NCBI GenBank assembly: GCA_947491315.1 | Contig: CANLII010000001.1 | Span: 124,001-188,000 of the forward strand | Length of the DNA: 64,000 bases | Source of the DNA: Ignavibacteria bacterium | Lineage (GTDB): Bacteria > Bacteroidota > Ignavibacteria > Kapaibacteriales > UBA961 | Reading direction: 5' to 3' | Shown here: piece after piece, positions 1 to 9,381 of the stretch | How the letters are laid out: each line of letters begins with the position of its first letter | How positions within the stretch are numbered: the first letter of the stretch is position 1 | Notes under the pieces: model-generated | Database searches by the model: none | Seen by the model: the letters and a program-made list of their open reading frames with translations, nothing else | Told to the model about the DNA's origin: nothing | Position numbers and translations under genes: made by a program

Positions 1-1648
1 CTTCACCCGATATAGTTTTACCAAGCGCCAATGGAAGTCTTTGCTCCACATCATGAAATTTTGATGATTTGATGATGCTGCTGAATAACACCATTGATGG
101 ATTATGATTCGGAATCTCAATGGCAACTGTTCCTCTTCCTGGCACGGGTGCAATGATTCGAATTCCTCTAGCTTTCAATGCCAATGCAATATCATCAGAT
201 AAGTTCTCAATTTGGGAAATCTTGATTCCTGCTGCCGGAACAAACTCATATTGCGTAACCACCGGACCAGGTGTTACCTGAAGATCATTGATTTCAATTT
301 TAAATGTGCGTAGTTTTTCTTGCAATAATCGTGCATTCTCTTTCAATTCCTCATCATCTACATTGATGACATATTCATGTTGCTGAGTCAGTAAATCCAA
401 TGTTGGAGGTTCATAAGAGATTTCCTCATCCTGCATCAATGACCGTACTTTTTCGATATCCCTTTCGCTCATATCTTCCGTATTAAAGATTGGTTCCTGA
501 ACATTCAATGTCAATAATGGAGAATTGGCATGCTCATTCATTTCGGAATCTTGAACTTCTTTTTTGAAGTGTACAGGAATCGTTGGTAATGGCTCGGTTT
601 TCTTCGGAACAGCTCTTTGTTTTCTGGTAACATTTATAAACATTGGCTCTTCTTCTAACTGCTCTTGACCACGAATAATGATTGGAGCTTTATGTGAGAA
701 ATCCGTATCGATATTATGTGTTTGATTTAGTCCTTGGGTTCTTTTTCTGATTATCTTCGCTGGTTCATCATCCGGTTCAGGAGAAAAAACAGCTTTGTTT
801 GTCTGAGGGATACATAAACCTTCTTCTTCAATATATTCAGTAGGATGTCTATCTTCTGGAACTTTCTTCTTTTGAATAACATCGATTCCTTTATCAATAA
901 AGAGGGATAATTTCATAAATCCGGAAATTATTGTTTCAATGGTTTTTTTGATTGATATCCCAAATCCAAGTGTGATTGTGAGGAATAATGCAACCATGAA
1001 GAAAAGTAATGATCCCACTTTACCAATAAGTGAAGATAAAACAAATGCTTCAAATTGACCAAGTACACCACTCCATTCATTAGCCATAGAAGGAATAATC
1101 TGCTGCATCGTTCCTAGTAGTCCGGAAACCATGCCTGTAATAAGCAAAATCAAGCCGGTAAATTTCAGAGTTCTGGATGCAATTCTTCCCATGAAAAACA
1201 CATCTTTTGACCAAAGTAATCCAAGAAATGGAAAAACGATTCCTACATATCCGATTGCCCCATTGAACATCATATGAGAAAATACAGCACCGAATAATCC
1301 TAACCAATTTTGTGTAGTATCTGATTTTGCCTGCATGGCAGGGTCACCCTTCAATACGGAAAGGATGTCATATAATGTCATGTCGGCATTGGCTTCATCT
1401 TTTGGTGTATATGAAATCAATGCCAAAAGCAATAACACGGAACTTAATGCCAAGAATATTCCAAGTATTTGCAAAGCCAAAGCACGATGAGATTCAGTTT
1501 CAGGCTCTTCAGGTAACTCGTGCTGAAAGCTTTTCTTTGATTTCTTGGGCTTAGTAACAATTGGTTCCAAATCATCAGAATCAAATAATGAGTCAATGAT
1601 GGAATTCTTCTTGCGATTAATGATAATGGAATCAGGAGGTAAAGCCAT
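1..1648 (-). CDS. ftsK: DNA translocase FtsK/SpoIIIE, N-terminal part (runs off the window)
   Basis: Partial gene: about 549 N-terminal residues are visible and the ATPase motor lies beyond position 1. The product would be the inner-membrane hexameric DNA pump that clears chromosome termini at the division septum. Read on the minus strand, it has a short charged N-terminus, several hydrophobic segments (about residues 50-270), then a long acidic/proline linker. It then enters the FtsK alpha domain, recognisable from VTPGPVVTQYEF and RIVAPVPGRGTVAIEIPN. The start at 1648 is chosen because a purine-rich AGGAAGG-like site lies just upstream. An in-frame ATG at 1705 would add 19 residues. The family call is firm; start and length are less certain. 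Confidence 0.93.
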   Translation of the reverse strand, partial: MALPPDSIIINRKKNSIIDSLFDSDDLEPIVTKPKKSKKSFQHELPEEPETESHRALALQILGIFLALSSVLLLLALISYTPKDEANADMTLYDILSVLKGDPAMQAKSDTTQNWLGLFGAVFSHMMFNGAIGYVGIVFPFLGLLWSKDVFFMGRIASRTLKFTGLILLITGMVSGLLGTMQQIIPSMANEWSGVLGQFEAFVLSSLIGKVGSLLFFMVALFLTITLGFGISIKKTIETIISGFMKLSLFIDKGIDVIQKKKVPEDRHPTEYIEEEGLCIPQTNKAVFSPEPDDEPAKIIRKRTQGLNQTHNIDTDFSHKAPIIIRGQEQLEEEPMFINVTRKQRAVPKKTEPLPTIPVHFKKEVQDSEMNEHANSPLLTLNVQEPIFNTEDMSERDIEKVRSLMQDEEISYEPPTLDLLTQQHEYVINVDDEELKENARLLQEKLRTFKIEINDLQVTPGPVVTQYEFVPAAGIKISQIENLSDDIALALKARGIRIIAPVPGRGTVAIEIPNHNPSMVLFSSIIKSSKFHDVEQRLPLALGKTISGE

Positions 1649-1848
1649 GATGTTCCTTCCTTTCGTATATGCTGTTTTCAATGAAAGTATGCTGATTATT
1701 GCCATAAAAGGCATTATAATTATATCAAAAACTATGCCTCATTTCATTAGTATAGAAGCGAATAAGGACGATAATTCTTATTTTGGAACTTTAGAGCAGA
1801 AAAATAGCTTGTCCTGCTGTGATTTATGAATTTTTCGTAAAGATTGTC

Positions 1849-2427
1849 ATGATTAAGGTTGCACCAAAAGAGACTGGAATTCACGATTTATTGCGCAAAA
1901 GATGGAGCGCTAGATCATTTTCTGAAGCAATGATTGGTGATAATGAGTTAATGAATGTATTCCAAGCTGCTTCTTGGGCTTCAAGTAGCATGAATGAACA
2001 GCCCTGGCGATTCGTTTATGCAAAAAAGGGATCTGATTCCTATGAACACATTCTCTCTACTTTGGTGCCCATGAATGCCATTTGGGCAGGAAAAGCACCC
2101 ATTCTTTTGGCTGTTTTTGCGAAGAAGACTTATGGTGATGGAAGTGTGAATCTCCATGCATGGCATGATGTTGGTGCGGCCTGCACTAAGCTACTCTTGC
2201 AAGCTGCTGATATTGGCATCTTTGGACATCAAATGGGTGGTTTTGATAGACAGAAAGCAAAAGATGCGTTTCAATATCCTGATTCAATGGACATAGTTTC
2301 CATTATTGCATTGGGGTATTTGGGTGAAGCGGATGCCCTCGAAGATCCTTTTAAAAGCCGCGAGTTAACTCCAAGAACGAGAAAATCCCCTGAAGAAATT
2401 GCATTTACATCCTTTTCGGATCTGTGA
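1849..2427 (+). CDS. Nitroreductase family FMN-dependent oxidoreductase
   Basis: The product is a 192-residue flavoprotein of the nitroreductase fold, probably an FMN-dependent NAD(P)H oxidoreductase of unknown substrate. Visible family features are the N-terminal RWSARSF segment (the R-S-x-R FMN-phosphate-binding region), ASWASSSMNEQPWRFV (the S-x-x-N-x-Q-P-W pattern) and a C-terminal IIALGYLGE that matches the usual A-x-G-Y motif. An in-frame GTG at 1819 would add ten residues; the ATG at 1849 is preferred because family similarity begins soon after it. It ends one base before the convergent acs stop. The family is confident; substrate cannot be told from sequence. Confidence 0.85.
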   Translation: MIKVAPKETGIHDLLRKRWSARSFSEAMIGDNELMNVFQAASWASSSMNEQPWRFVYAKKGSDSYEHILSTLVPMNAIWAGKAPILLAVFAKKTYGDGSVNLHAWHDVGAACTKLLLQAADIGIFGHQMGGFDRQKAKDAFQYPDSMDIVSIIALGYLGEADALEDPFKSRELTPRTRKSPEEIAFTSFSDL

Positions 2428-2428
2428 T

Positions 2429-4381
2429 TCACTCTTCATCGGTTCTCAACTGCTCCAATGCCGAAAAGTCTTCCAAAGTTGAAGTGTCCCCGGAAATAGT
2501 ACCATTTGTTACCACTTCCCTAAGTAATCTCCGCATGATTTTACCGCTTCTTGTTTTGGGTAAGCTATTTGTAAAACGTATTTCTTCGGGCCTAGCAAGT
2601 GCGCCGATTTCCTTTGCTACATGTTGCTTCAATTCATTCTCCAAAGTGGATAGATCCAGATTTTTTTGTTGAATGACAGTTACAAATGCAATAAGTGCAT
2701 TTCCTTTTATTTCATCTGGTCTGGTAACAACAGCAGCTTCTGCAATGGCGGGATGAGATACAAGTGCGCTTTCGATTTCTGCAGTACCGAGTCTATGTCC
2801 GCTGACATTCACTACATCATCCACTCTGCCCATGATCCAGAAATATCCATCCTTATCTTTTCTTGCTCCGTCTCCGGTAAAATATATTCCTTGATGTAAG
2901 TCATTGGGTGGGAATTCCGACCAATAAACATCCTTATATCGTTGATCATCGCCAAAAATGGTTCTTGCCATTCCAGGCCAAGGATAGGTAATAGTCAGAT
3001 AACCACCTTCATTTTCTTGACAAGATTCACCATTTTTCTTCATAATATCAACTAGGATTCCGGGCAGGGGAAGTGTTGCAGTACCGGGTTTTGTTATAAC
3101 TGCACCTGGTACAGGAGCAATCATGATACCACCCGTTTCTGTTTGCCACCAAGTGTCCACAATCGGACACCTTGACTTACCAATAATTTCATGATACCAC
3201 ATCCATGCTTCCGGATTGATTGGTTCTCCTACTGTTCCCAATAATCGAAGTGAATCAAGTGCATATTGTTCAGGTATATGATTTCCGGCTCCCATGAATG
3301 ATCGTATGGCAGTTGGTGCTGTGTACAGAATTGTCGCACCATAAGATGCTATCAATTCCCAAATTCTTCCGGGATGCGGATAATTGAGTGCTCCTTCATA
3401 GATGAGTATTGTCATACCATGCATGAGAGGACCATAGACCACATAACTATGTCCGGTTATCCAACCTATATCTGCAGTGCAGAAATAGACATCATTCGGT
3501 TTGGGATCGAATACCATTTCAAAAGAATATCGAACATGAGTCAGATAACCACCCGTAGTATGAACAAGTCCTTTGGGCTTTCCTGTTGATCCGCTCGTAT
3601 ACAGAAAGAATAATGGATGCTCACTTTCAAGGTATTCTGCTTCACAAATATCATTCTGATTCATGAGGATTGTATCCCAATCGTGAATCAATGGAGATTC
3701 AATATTGGAGGCATCCTTGCAGATTATTGAATGAATAGTAGGACATTGTTTGATGGCTTCTTCAACTGAAGTCAATAATGGAATAGATGCTCCGCGTCTC
3801 AGTGTTGCATTTTGTGTAATGATACACACAGATGCAGAATCATTAATACGATCCCGAAGTGAGTCTGATGAAAAGCCACCAAACACAACATTGTGAATTG
3901 CGCCGATACGAGCACATGCCAACATGGCGATAATGGCTTCCGGATTCATGCCCATATAAATCGTTATAACATCTCCTTTTACGATCCCAATCGATTGAAG
4001 AGCATTTGTAAAAGCACATACTTTGGAATATAATTCTTCATATGTTATTGATTGCTGTAAACCATCTTCTCTTTCCCATATCAATGCTATCTTTTGCATC
4101 GTGGATGTATTCTTGTGAATATCCAAACAATTATATGCGGCATTTGTATAGCCTTCTTTGAACCACTGTGCATGAGGATAATTCCAGTCAAGTATCGTTT
4201 CCCATTTTGAGAACCAATGAATATTGTTTGCCTGTTTATTCCAATGAGTCAAGGGATCGAGATTTGCAATTTGCCTCATGGTTCTATAAGATTCCATGGA
4301 ACCAATATTTGCATTATGGGAGAACTCTGTGGAAGGATGAAAGATTCTATGTTCTTTGAGTAGGGAAGAAATCGATTCCAT
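2429..4381 (-). CDS. acs: Acetyl-CoA synthetase
   Basis: The product converts acetate, ATP and CoA to acetyl-CoA via acetyl-AMP in the cytoplasm. The 650-residue length is normal for Acs. Visible motifs are the AMP-binding P-loop [11 protein letters not shown] at residues 261-271, the adenylate segment [30 protein letters not shown] in the hinge region, and the C-terminal [10 protein letters not shown]. Lysine 614 of that last motif is the catalytic residue that acetylation silences in known Acs enzymes. The gene is convergent with the nitroreductase gene, with a one-base gap, so no separate terminator is visible at that end. The assignment is secure. Confidence 0.97.
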   Translation of the reverse strand: MESISSLLKEHRIFHPSTEFSHNANIGSMESYRTMRQIANLDPLTHWNKQANNIHWFSKWETILDWNYPHAQWFKEGYTNAAYNCLDIHKNTSTMQKIALIWEREDGLQQSITYEELYSKVCAFTNALQSIGIVKGDVITIYMGMNPEAIIAMLACARIGAIHNVVFGGFSSDSLRDRINDSASVCIITQNATLRRGASIPLLTSVEEAIKQCPTIHSIICKDASNIESPLIHDWDTILMNQNDICEAEYLESEHPLFFLYTSGSTGKPKGLVHTTGGYLTHVRYSFEMVFDPKPNDVYFCTADIGWITGHSYVVYGPLMHGMTILIYEGALNYPHPGRIWELIASYGATILYTAPTAIRSFMGAGNHIPEQYALDSLRLLGTVGEPINPEAWMWYHEIIGKSRCPIVDTWWQTETGGIMIAPVPGAVITKPGTATLPLPGILVDIMKKNGESCQENEGGYLTITYPWPGMARTIFGDDQRYKDVYWSEFPPNDLHQGIYFTGDGARKDKDGYFWIMGRVDDVVNVSGHRLGTAEIESALVSHPAIAEAAVVTRPDEIKGNALIAFVTVIQQKNLDLSTLENELKQHVAKEIGALARPEEIRFTNSLPKTRSGKIMRRLLREVVTNGTISGDTSTLEDFSALEQLRTDEE

Positions 4382-4417
4382 GATCTGTTACTGGTTGATG
4401 AATGATGGGAAAACTAC

Positions 4418-4445
4418 AAAAAAAAAGCAGATCGAATGATCTGCT
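4418..4445 (-). terminator. Rho-independent terminator of the proS-PHP-ribH transcript
   Basis: An 8-bp inverted repeat (agcagatc, loop gaat, gatctgct) at 4426-4445 is followed on the minus strand by a run of about nine T. It lies just downstream of the ribH stop and therefore ends the minus-strand transcript before acs. Confidence 0.85.
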
Positions 4446-4465
4446 AAGTACTGATTTGTTGATTA

Positions 4466-4936
4466 TCAAGCTAACTTTTTCATGAGTGATATCATTTCTA
4501 TCGCCGCCATTGCTGATTCAACTCCTTTATTTCCTGCTTTTGTTCCAGCTCTTTCGATTGCTTGTTCGATTGTATCTGTTGTCAAAACGCCAAAAATGCA
4601 AGGAATGCCAGATTCGAGTCCAACTTGAGCCACTCCCTTTGAGACTTCAGAAGCCACAAAATCAAAATGTGGCGTGGCACCGCGAATAACTGCACCAAGA
4701 GTGATCACTGCATCATATTTACCCGACTTTGCAAGTGATTGTGCCACAAGTGGTATTTCATAACAACCTGGGCAATATGTCAGAGTCACTGTTGATTCTT
4801 CCACACCATGTCTGTTTAATGCATCCAATGCGCCTTGAATCAGGCCATGAACAATAAATCCATTCCAGCGAGCGGCGACTATTGCAATTTTTGCATTCTG
4901 GACATCAAAATGTCCTTCGATGATTGTAGCTTTCAT
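4466..4936 (-). CDS. ribH: 6,7-dimethyl-8-ribityllumazine synthase
   Basis: The product catalyses the penultimate step of riboflavin synthesis, condensing 5-amino-6-ribitylaminouracil with dihydroxybutanone phosphate. Its 156 residues match the family. Visible motifs are AARWNGFIV near the N-terminus (substrate binding), [27 protein letters not shown] with the catalytic histidine, and [24 protein letters not shown] (phosphate-binding region). It is last in a minus-strand run after proS and the PHP gene and is followed by a clear terminator. No FMN riboswitch is seen upstream. The assignment is secure. Confidence 0.97.
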   Translation of the reverse strand: MKATIIEGHFDVQNAKIAIVAARWNGFIVHGLIQGALDALNRHGVEESTVTLTYCPGCYEIPLVAQSLAKSGKYDAVITLGAVIRGATPHFDFVASEVSKGVAQVGLESGIPCIFGVLTTDTIEQAIERAGTKAGNKGVESAMAAIEMISLMKKLA

Positions 4937-4948
4937 TTTTAAAGTATA

Positions 4949-5776
4949 TCAATGTTTTAAATATGATTGAATGGCATCAATGGCACTTGTGCTGACTGTA
5001 AACTTCCCAAAATTGGTCTCATCATATTCCCGGCTCCCATGAAAATCAGAGCCGCCTGTCCAAAGCAAGCAATATTGATCTATGATTGAGCGATAATACT
5101 GCTGAGTTTCAATGGAATGTGATGGATGAACAGCTTCTATGCCATCTAATCCCTGCTTGATGAAACGAGAAAGCACTTGTTGCGGAAGATATCGTCCGGG
5201 ATGTGCTAATACAGCAACACCACCTGCTTCATTGATGATTTTTATGCCTAATTCAACAGGAAAGTTCCATTTGGGTTCATAGGCAGGCTTGCCGACGCTA
5301 AGATATTTATCAAATGCAGATTTTAAATCATTAATATATGACTTGTCAATCATCACTGATGCAATATGTGGTCTTGCAACCGAAGCTTTTCCGGCCTTTT
5401 GCAAAACATCATCCATAGTGATTGACATATTTGCATTATTGAGTTTTTTCACAATGCGTTCAGCTCTCTTTGCTCTTTCATGCTTGAACATGGTCAAATA
5501 ATGATTCAATTGAGGATTGTCAGGATCGGTAAAAAATCCGAGTAAGTGATAATCTCTTCCTTGTTCATAACAACTTAACTCCAAGCCGGGAATCAATTGA
5601 ATGCCAATGGAATTTGCATAATCCACAGCATGTATATATCCTAGCATGGTATCATGATCAGTAATAGCCAATGAATGCAGACCTACGCTCTTGGCTTTAT
5701 CCAAGAGTTGCTCCGGAGAAAGAATTCCATCGGAGAATGTGGTATGTGTATGTAAATCTGCGAGTAATGACATCAT
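4949..5776 (-). CDS. PHP-domain metal-dependent phosphoesterase
   Basis: This is a 275-residue cytoplasmic PHP-fold protein, related to the stand-alone YciV/TrpH type that cleaves 3',5'-nucleoside bisphosphates or short RNA 5' ends. Metal-binding motifs are visible in order: ADLHTHTTFSDG at residues 6-17, AITDHDT near residue 40, VLAHPGRY near residue 190, and GGSDFHG near residue 245. Its ATG overlaps the proS stop as ATGA, so the two genes are probably translationally coupled. The fold is secure; the exact substrate is inferred from family only. Confidence 0.88.
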   Translation of the reverse strand: MMSLLADLHTHTTFSDGILSPEQLLDKAKSVGLHSLAITDHDTMLGYIHAVDYANSIGIQLIPGLELSCYEQGRDYHLLGFFTDPDNPQLNHYLTMFKHERAKRAERIVKKLNNANMSITMDDVLQKAGKASVARPHIASVMIDKSYINDLKSAFDKYLSVGKPAYEPKWNFPVELGIKIINEAGGVAVLAHPGRYLPQQVLSRFIKQGLDGIEAVHPSHSIETQQYYRSIIDQYCLLWTGGSDFHGSREYDETNFGKFTVSTSAIDAIQSYLKH

Positions 5777-7506
5777 TGTACCATTATGTTCATGTGCGAT
5801 TGAATTGCATTCACCACTGTTAATACTAATGTATCATCCAATGAAATCGCAATAGATAAGCGCTCATGTGTTTTTCTGATTTTTAATTCGAGTTGACCTT
5901 GTTGTAAGCCTTTTTCACCGACAATCAATTGAAAGGGTAATCCAATCAAATCTGCATCATTGAATTTAATTCCAGGAGATACATCGCGATCGTCGAATAG
6001 CACATCTATCCCTATTTTTTCTAATGCATCATGAATTTCATTGCATACCTTTACAGCTTCTTGGGATTTATGCAATCCAAGCCCAATCAAATGCACTGTA
6101 TATGGTGCAATTGATATTGGCCATGCGATCCCTTTTTCATCATGGTGTTGTTCAATCGCACATGCAATGATACGCTCAAGTCCGATTCCATAAGAACCCA
6201 TGATGATTGGTTGTTCTTTCCCGTGTTCATCTAGGAACACTGCATTCAATGCTTCGGAATATTTTGTTCCCAATTTGAAAATATGCCCAACCTCGATGGC
6301 ATTTACGATTCGAAGTGGATTTCCACCCGAAATGCATGGTTCTCCTTCGAGCACAGTTCTCACATCTACAAAAGCAGAAATTGTGCAATCTCTCTCAAGA
6401 TCGATATTCTTTATATGGAAACCATCTTTGTTTGCGCCGCTTACTAGACCATTTGCATGTTCAAGTAATGAATCAGCAAGAATCGTGATTTCTGATGAAA
6501 GACCTATCGGACCAATGGAACCGGCATGGGCACCTGTAAGCTCAAATAATTCTTCAGTTTCCGCGGGACGACATTGAGTACTCTTTACATAATTTTGGAA
6601 CTTGGCTTCATTCAATTGATCATTTCCACGCATCAAAATGAGATATGCTTTTGAATCTGCGATATAAACCACTGATTTTGCGCAACGATTTATATCAAGC
6701 CCAAATGCTGTTACAAGTTCATCAATCGTCTTTGCTCCGGGTGTTGCAAATTCTTCAATGGAATCAGTATTATCAATTCTTCCAATTGGATGTACAGCAC
6801 TTACTGCAACTTCAATATTAGCTGAATATCCTGATAATTCATCAATCACACATGTATCTTCGCCATAGGGTGATTCCACCATGAACTCTTGTGAAGCACT
6901 TCCACCCATTGCTCCGGAAGATGCACCAACAACAAAGAATTTTAATCCACAACGCTGATATATGTTTCGATAAGCAATTGCATGCAAGTCATAACTCTTA
7001 TCCAGACCCTCTTTTGAATTATCGAGAGAATAAGCATCTTTCATGGTGAACTGTCTGCCACGCAAAACGCCTGATTTCGGTCTTGGTTCATTGCGAAACT
7101 TCGTTTGTATCTGATACCAGATTTGCGGCATGTCTCGATATGATTTAATATGCTGTCTGGCATGATATGTCATGATTTCTTCATGAGTTGGTGCGAGTAC
7201 CAAACCATCACGATTCTTGATATGGAACATCACATCACCCATCGCTTCAACACGACCGGTTTGTTCCCAGATATCAATAGGACTCAAAGCGGGAAGATGA
7301 AACTCTTGCCCTCCAATCGCATCCATTTCCTGACGAATAATGTGTTGTACTTTTTTTAGAGATCTATATCCCAAAGGGAGCTGAGAAAAAATACCTGCAC
7401 CGAGTTGTCTGATAAGACCGGCTCGCAACATGAGAATATGCGATGGAATTTGCGCCTCTGAAGGCGCTTCTTTTAATGTTGGTATGAAAATCTTTGACTG
7501 AAGCAT
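5773..7506 (-). CDS. proS: Prolyl-tRNA synthetase (bacterial type)
   Basis: The product charges tRNA-Pro with proline. The 577-residue length and arrangement fit the bacterial type with an inserted editing domain. Class II motif 2 is seen at residues 138-160 (RNEPRPKSGVLRGRQFTMKDAYS region). Motif 3 is GSYGIGLERIIA followed by the EKGIAWP segment. The insertion between motifs 2 and 3 (about residues 220-400) corresponds to the Ala-tRNA-Pro editing domain. The C-terminus holds the anticodon-binding domain. It is first in a minus-strand group with the PHP gene and ribH. The assignment is secure. Confidence 0.97.
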   Translation of the reverse strand: MLQSKIFIPTLKEAPSEAQIPSHILMLRAGLIRQLGAGIFSQLPLGYRSLKKVQHIIRQEMDAIGGQEFHLPALSPIDIWEQTGRVEAMGDVMFHIKNRDGLVLAPTHEEIMTYHARQHIKSYRDMPQIWYQIQTKFRNEPRPKSGVLRGRQFTMKDAYSLDNSKEGLDKSYDLHAIAYRNIYQRCGLKFFVVGASSGAMGGSASQEFMVESPYGEDTCVIDELSGYSANIEVAVSAVHPIGRIDNTDSIEEFATPGAKTIDELVTAFGLDINRCAKSVVYIADSKAYLILMRGNDQLNEAKFQNYVKSTQCRPAETEELFELTGAHAGSIGPIGLSSEITILADSLLEHANGLVSGANKDGFHIKNIDLERDCTISAFVDVRTVLEGEPCISGGNPLRIVNAIEVGHIFKLGTKYSEALNAVFLDEHGKEQPIIMGSYGIGLERIIACAIEQHHDEKGIAWPISIAPYTVHLIGLGLHKSQEAVKVCNEIHDALEKIGIDVLFDDRDVSPGIKFNDADLIGLPFQLIVGEKGLQQGQLELKIRKTHERLSIAISLDDTLVLTVVNAIQSHMNIMVQ

Positions 7507-7676
7507 GACTGTAAATCTGTCGAAACAATGGTTTGATTGAACCCAAAATATACGATATTTAAAGGAACTTTCGTGGATAAAGTCTCCTTACATTCAAATT
7601 CTTTGCATTAATGCTAGCATAGACCCCAATTATTGTAGTGCTTCTTCTTTCCGGCTCATCATATCTAACTTGAATT

Positions 7677-8873
7677 ATGAAACAATTGATTCTCACAGTC
7701 ATTCTAGCCTTTTGCTTGATAGTTGATATACATGCCTTGCCACAAATGAGTTTGCTTTCGGGCAATCGTTGTTCGAGCTGTCATGTGAATCAACAAGGTG
7801 GCGGGACGCGCAATGATCTTGGCTGGTATACATATCGTGATGTCTCAGCATTACAACCGGCTAAGGGAATTATGGAGGACTTTTGGGGAATTCAAGATAC
7901 TCTCAGAGAATGGATTGGTGCTAAATCTAATATTGGTTTCGATATGAGATTCCAATATATCAGGTCAAGAAACCCTGAAAGTGAAGCATCATTTTTTCCA
8001 ATGCAATTTTCAGTATATGGACATCATCAGTTCACTCCTTGGCTTGGCATAGAAGGTGCTTATAATGCTGGGCCAATTCGCTATAAAGGTCAACAATCAT
8101 GGTCGGGATCCGTATTGTTACAACCCGGAATTGATCTTCCACAAGTCAGAATCGGGATGTTTCAGCCAACGATTGGAATAAAAAATGATGATCATACAAC
8201 TCTCAATAGACAAATAGCGGCTGACTGGTTGACCCCTGAGATTTTGTCTCCATATAATCAAATGACTCTCATTGCGCCCCATTTCGCAAGTCCGGGAATT
8301 GAATTGGGGTATGAAGGATTGCATTGGTTGAGTGTTCATGCAGGTGTATTTTCCAATGCGATACTCAATCAAAATGCAGTGACTCATGATACTTCAGGTT
8401 CATTAGCTTTTACTTCAAGAATTATGTTTTGGCCACGATTCTTTGAAAATTCGCTGAACACATATATTGGTGCATCAATATTAGTCAATGGGGAAATGTC
8501 TATTACGCAATTGATGTTTGGAATTGGTCTCACAGATCAATTGTCATTGAATATGGAATCGACTTTGTCAAATATTTCACATGATCGCAGTATTGAGCCG
8601 CGTAATACAACTTTCAGACCAAGCGAATCGAGAACTATTTCAGCAGAACTCATGTATCAGATTGAACCTTGGTTGCTTCCGTATTTTCGGTCGGAGTATG
8701 CTGAATTGAAACAAGATGCAAACATGCAGTCAACAGTCATCAGACAATTCATCATTGGGGCACAAATCTTTGTATTGCCAAATGTTGAATTTCGACCTGA
8801 GTATAGAATGTTTGATACATATCGTCCCGGTATGATAGGTAGATGGGGCGCTCAATTACATCTTTATTATTGA
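7677..8873 (+). CDS. Outer-membrane beta-barrel protein with an N-terminal c-type heme motif
   Basis: I do not recognise a named gene. The 398-residue protein starts with a signal peptide (residues 1-20, ending DIHA). A single CSSCH heme-attachment motif follows at residues 32-36, inside a glycine-rich stretch. The rest has alternating hydrophobic/aromatic strands, many ending in short polar turns, and terminates in LYY. That pattern suits an outer-membrane barrel. It is followed after one base by the Rieske gene, so the two are probably co-transcribed, which suggests periplasmic or outer-membrane electron transfer. Heme binding is inferred from the motif; the barrel is inferred from strand pattern. 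A heme-free porin with a chance CxxCH is the alternative. Confidence 0.62.
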   Translation: MKQLILTVILAFCLIVDIHALPQMSLLSGNRCSSCHVNQQGGGTRNDLGWYTYRDVSALQPAKGIMEDFWGIQDTLREWIGAKSNIGFDMRFQYIRSRNPESEASFFPMQFSVYGHHQFTPWLGIEGAYNAGPIRYKGQQSWSGSVLLQPGIDLPQVRIGMFQPTIGIKNDDHTTLNRQIAADWLTPEILSPYNQMTLIAPHFASPGIELGYEGLHWLSVHAGVFSNAILNQNAVTHDTSGSLAFTSRIMFWPRFFENSLNTYIGASILVNGEMSITQLMFGIGLTDQLSLNMESTLSNISHDRSIEPRNTTFRPSESRTISAELMYQIEPWLLPYFRSEYAELKQDANMQSTVIRQFIIGAQIFVLPNVEFRPEYRMFDTYRPGMIGRWGAQLHLYY

Positions 8874-8874
8874 A

Positions 8875-9381
8875 ATGATGAATATGAACAATCAAGAACG
8901 TCGAGAGTTTATAAAGTCAGGACTGCAAGGGCTTGGCATTACAATCTGTGCGGGATCTATCATGTCAATTCTCTCGTCATGTGAAATGAATGAAGATCTG
9001 ATTCAACCACAAGAAACTACTTTCCCCTTGATAATAGCAATCGATGATCCTAATAATATCGATTTGACTCGAATTGGTGGAGCGATGTATTATAATCATC
9101 CATCGCTTAATAATGGGGAGGATTTCATTATCATAAGGGTTGATAATGATTCATTTCTAGCACTTTCTTCATTCTGTACGCATCAAGGATGTCAAGTAAA
9201 TATCCCTTCAATGGATAAACTTACGATATTTTGTCCTTGTCATTTTGCAGAATTCAGTCCTTTGACCGGAGAAGTCATACAACAACCAAATCAAGGAACT
9301 GCAACAAACTTACCGGTATTCAAAACTGAATATGATATTGTTAACAATCGTTTAACAGTCTATTTACCGGGTAATGATTGA
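8875..9381 (+). CDS. Rieske [2Fe-2S] protein, exported
   Basis: The 168-residue protein carries the two Rieske boxes. CTHQGC (Cys101, His103, Cys106) and CPCH (Cys120, Cys122, His123) together supply two Cys and two His ligands plus the usual disulfide pair. The N-terminus has a twin-arginine-like RREFIKSG followed by a hydrophobic stretch and a possible lipobox at LSSC36, so it may be Tat-exported and membrane-anchored. It sits directly behind the heme-motif barrel gene and is not beside any cytochrome b gene here, so it is more likely part of a special electron chain than of a bc complex. Its 3' end overlaps the convergent OmpA-family gene by 22 bases. Confidence 0.87.
   Translation: MMNMNNQERREFIKSGLQGLGITICAGSIMSILSSCEMNEDLIQPQETTFPLIIAIDDPNNIDLTRIGGAMYYNHPSLNNGEDFIIIRVDNDSFLALSSFCTHQGCQVNIPSMDKLTIFCPCHFAEFSPLTGEVIQQPNQGTATNLPVFKTEYDIVNNRLTVYLPGND

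Noticed and set aside
1649-1848. Small plus-strand gene at 1545-1829
   Set aside because: Its frame runs over the ftsK start in antisense with no ribosome site or recognisable motif, and its end overlaps the nitroreductase region.
4937-4948. FMN riboswitch before ribH
   Set aside because: Only 12 bases separate ribH from the PHP gene, and no RFN-like conserved elements are seen.
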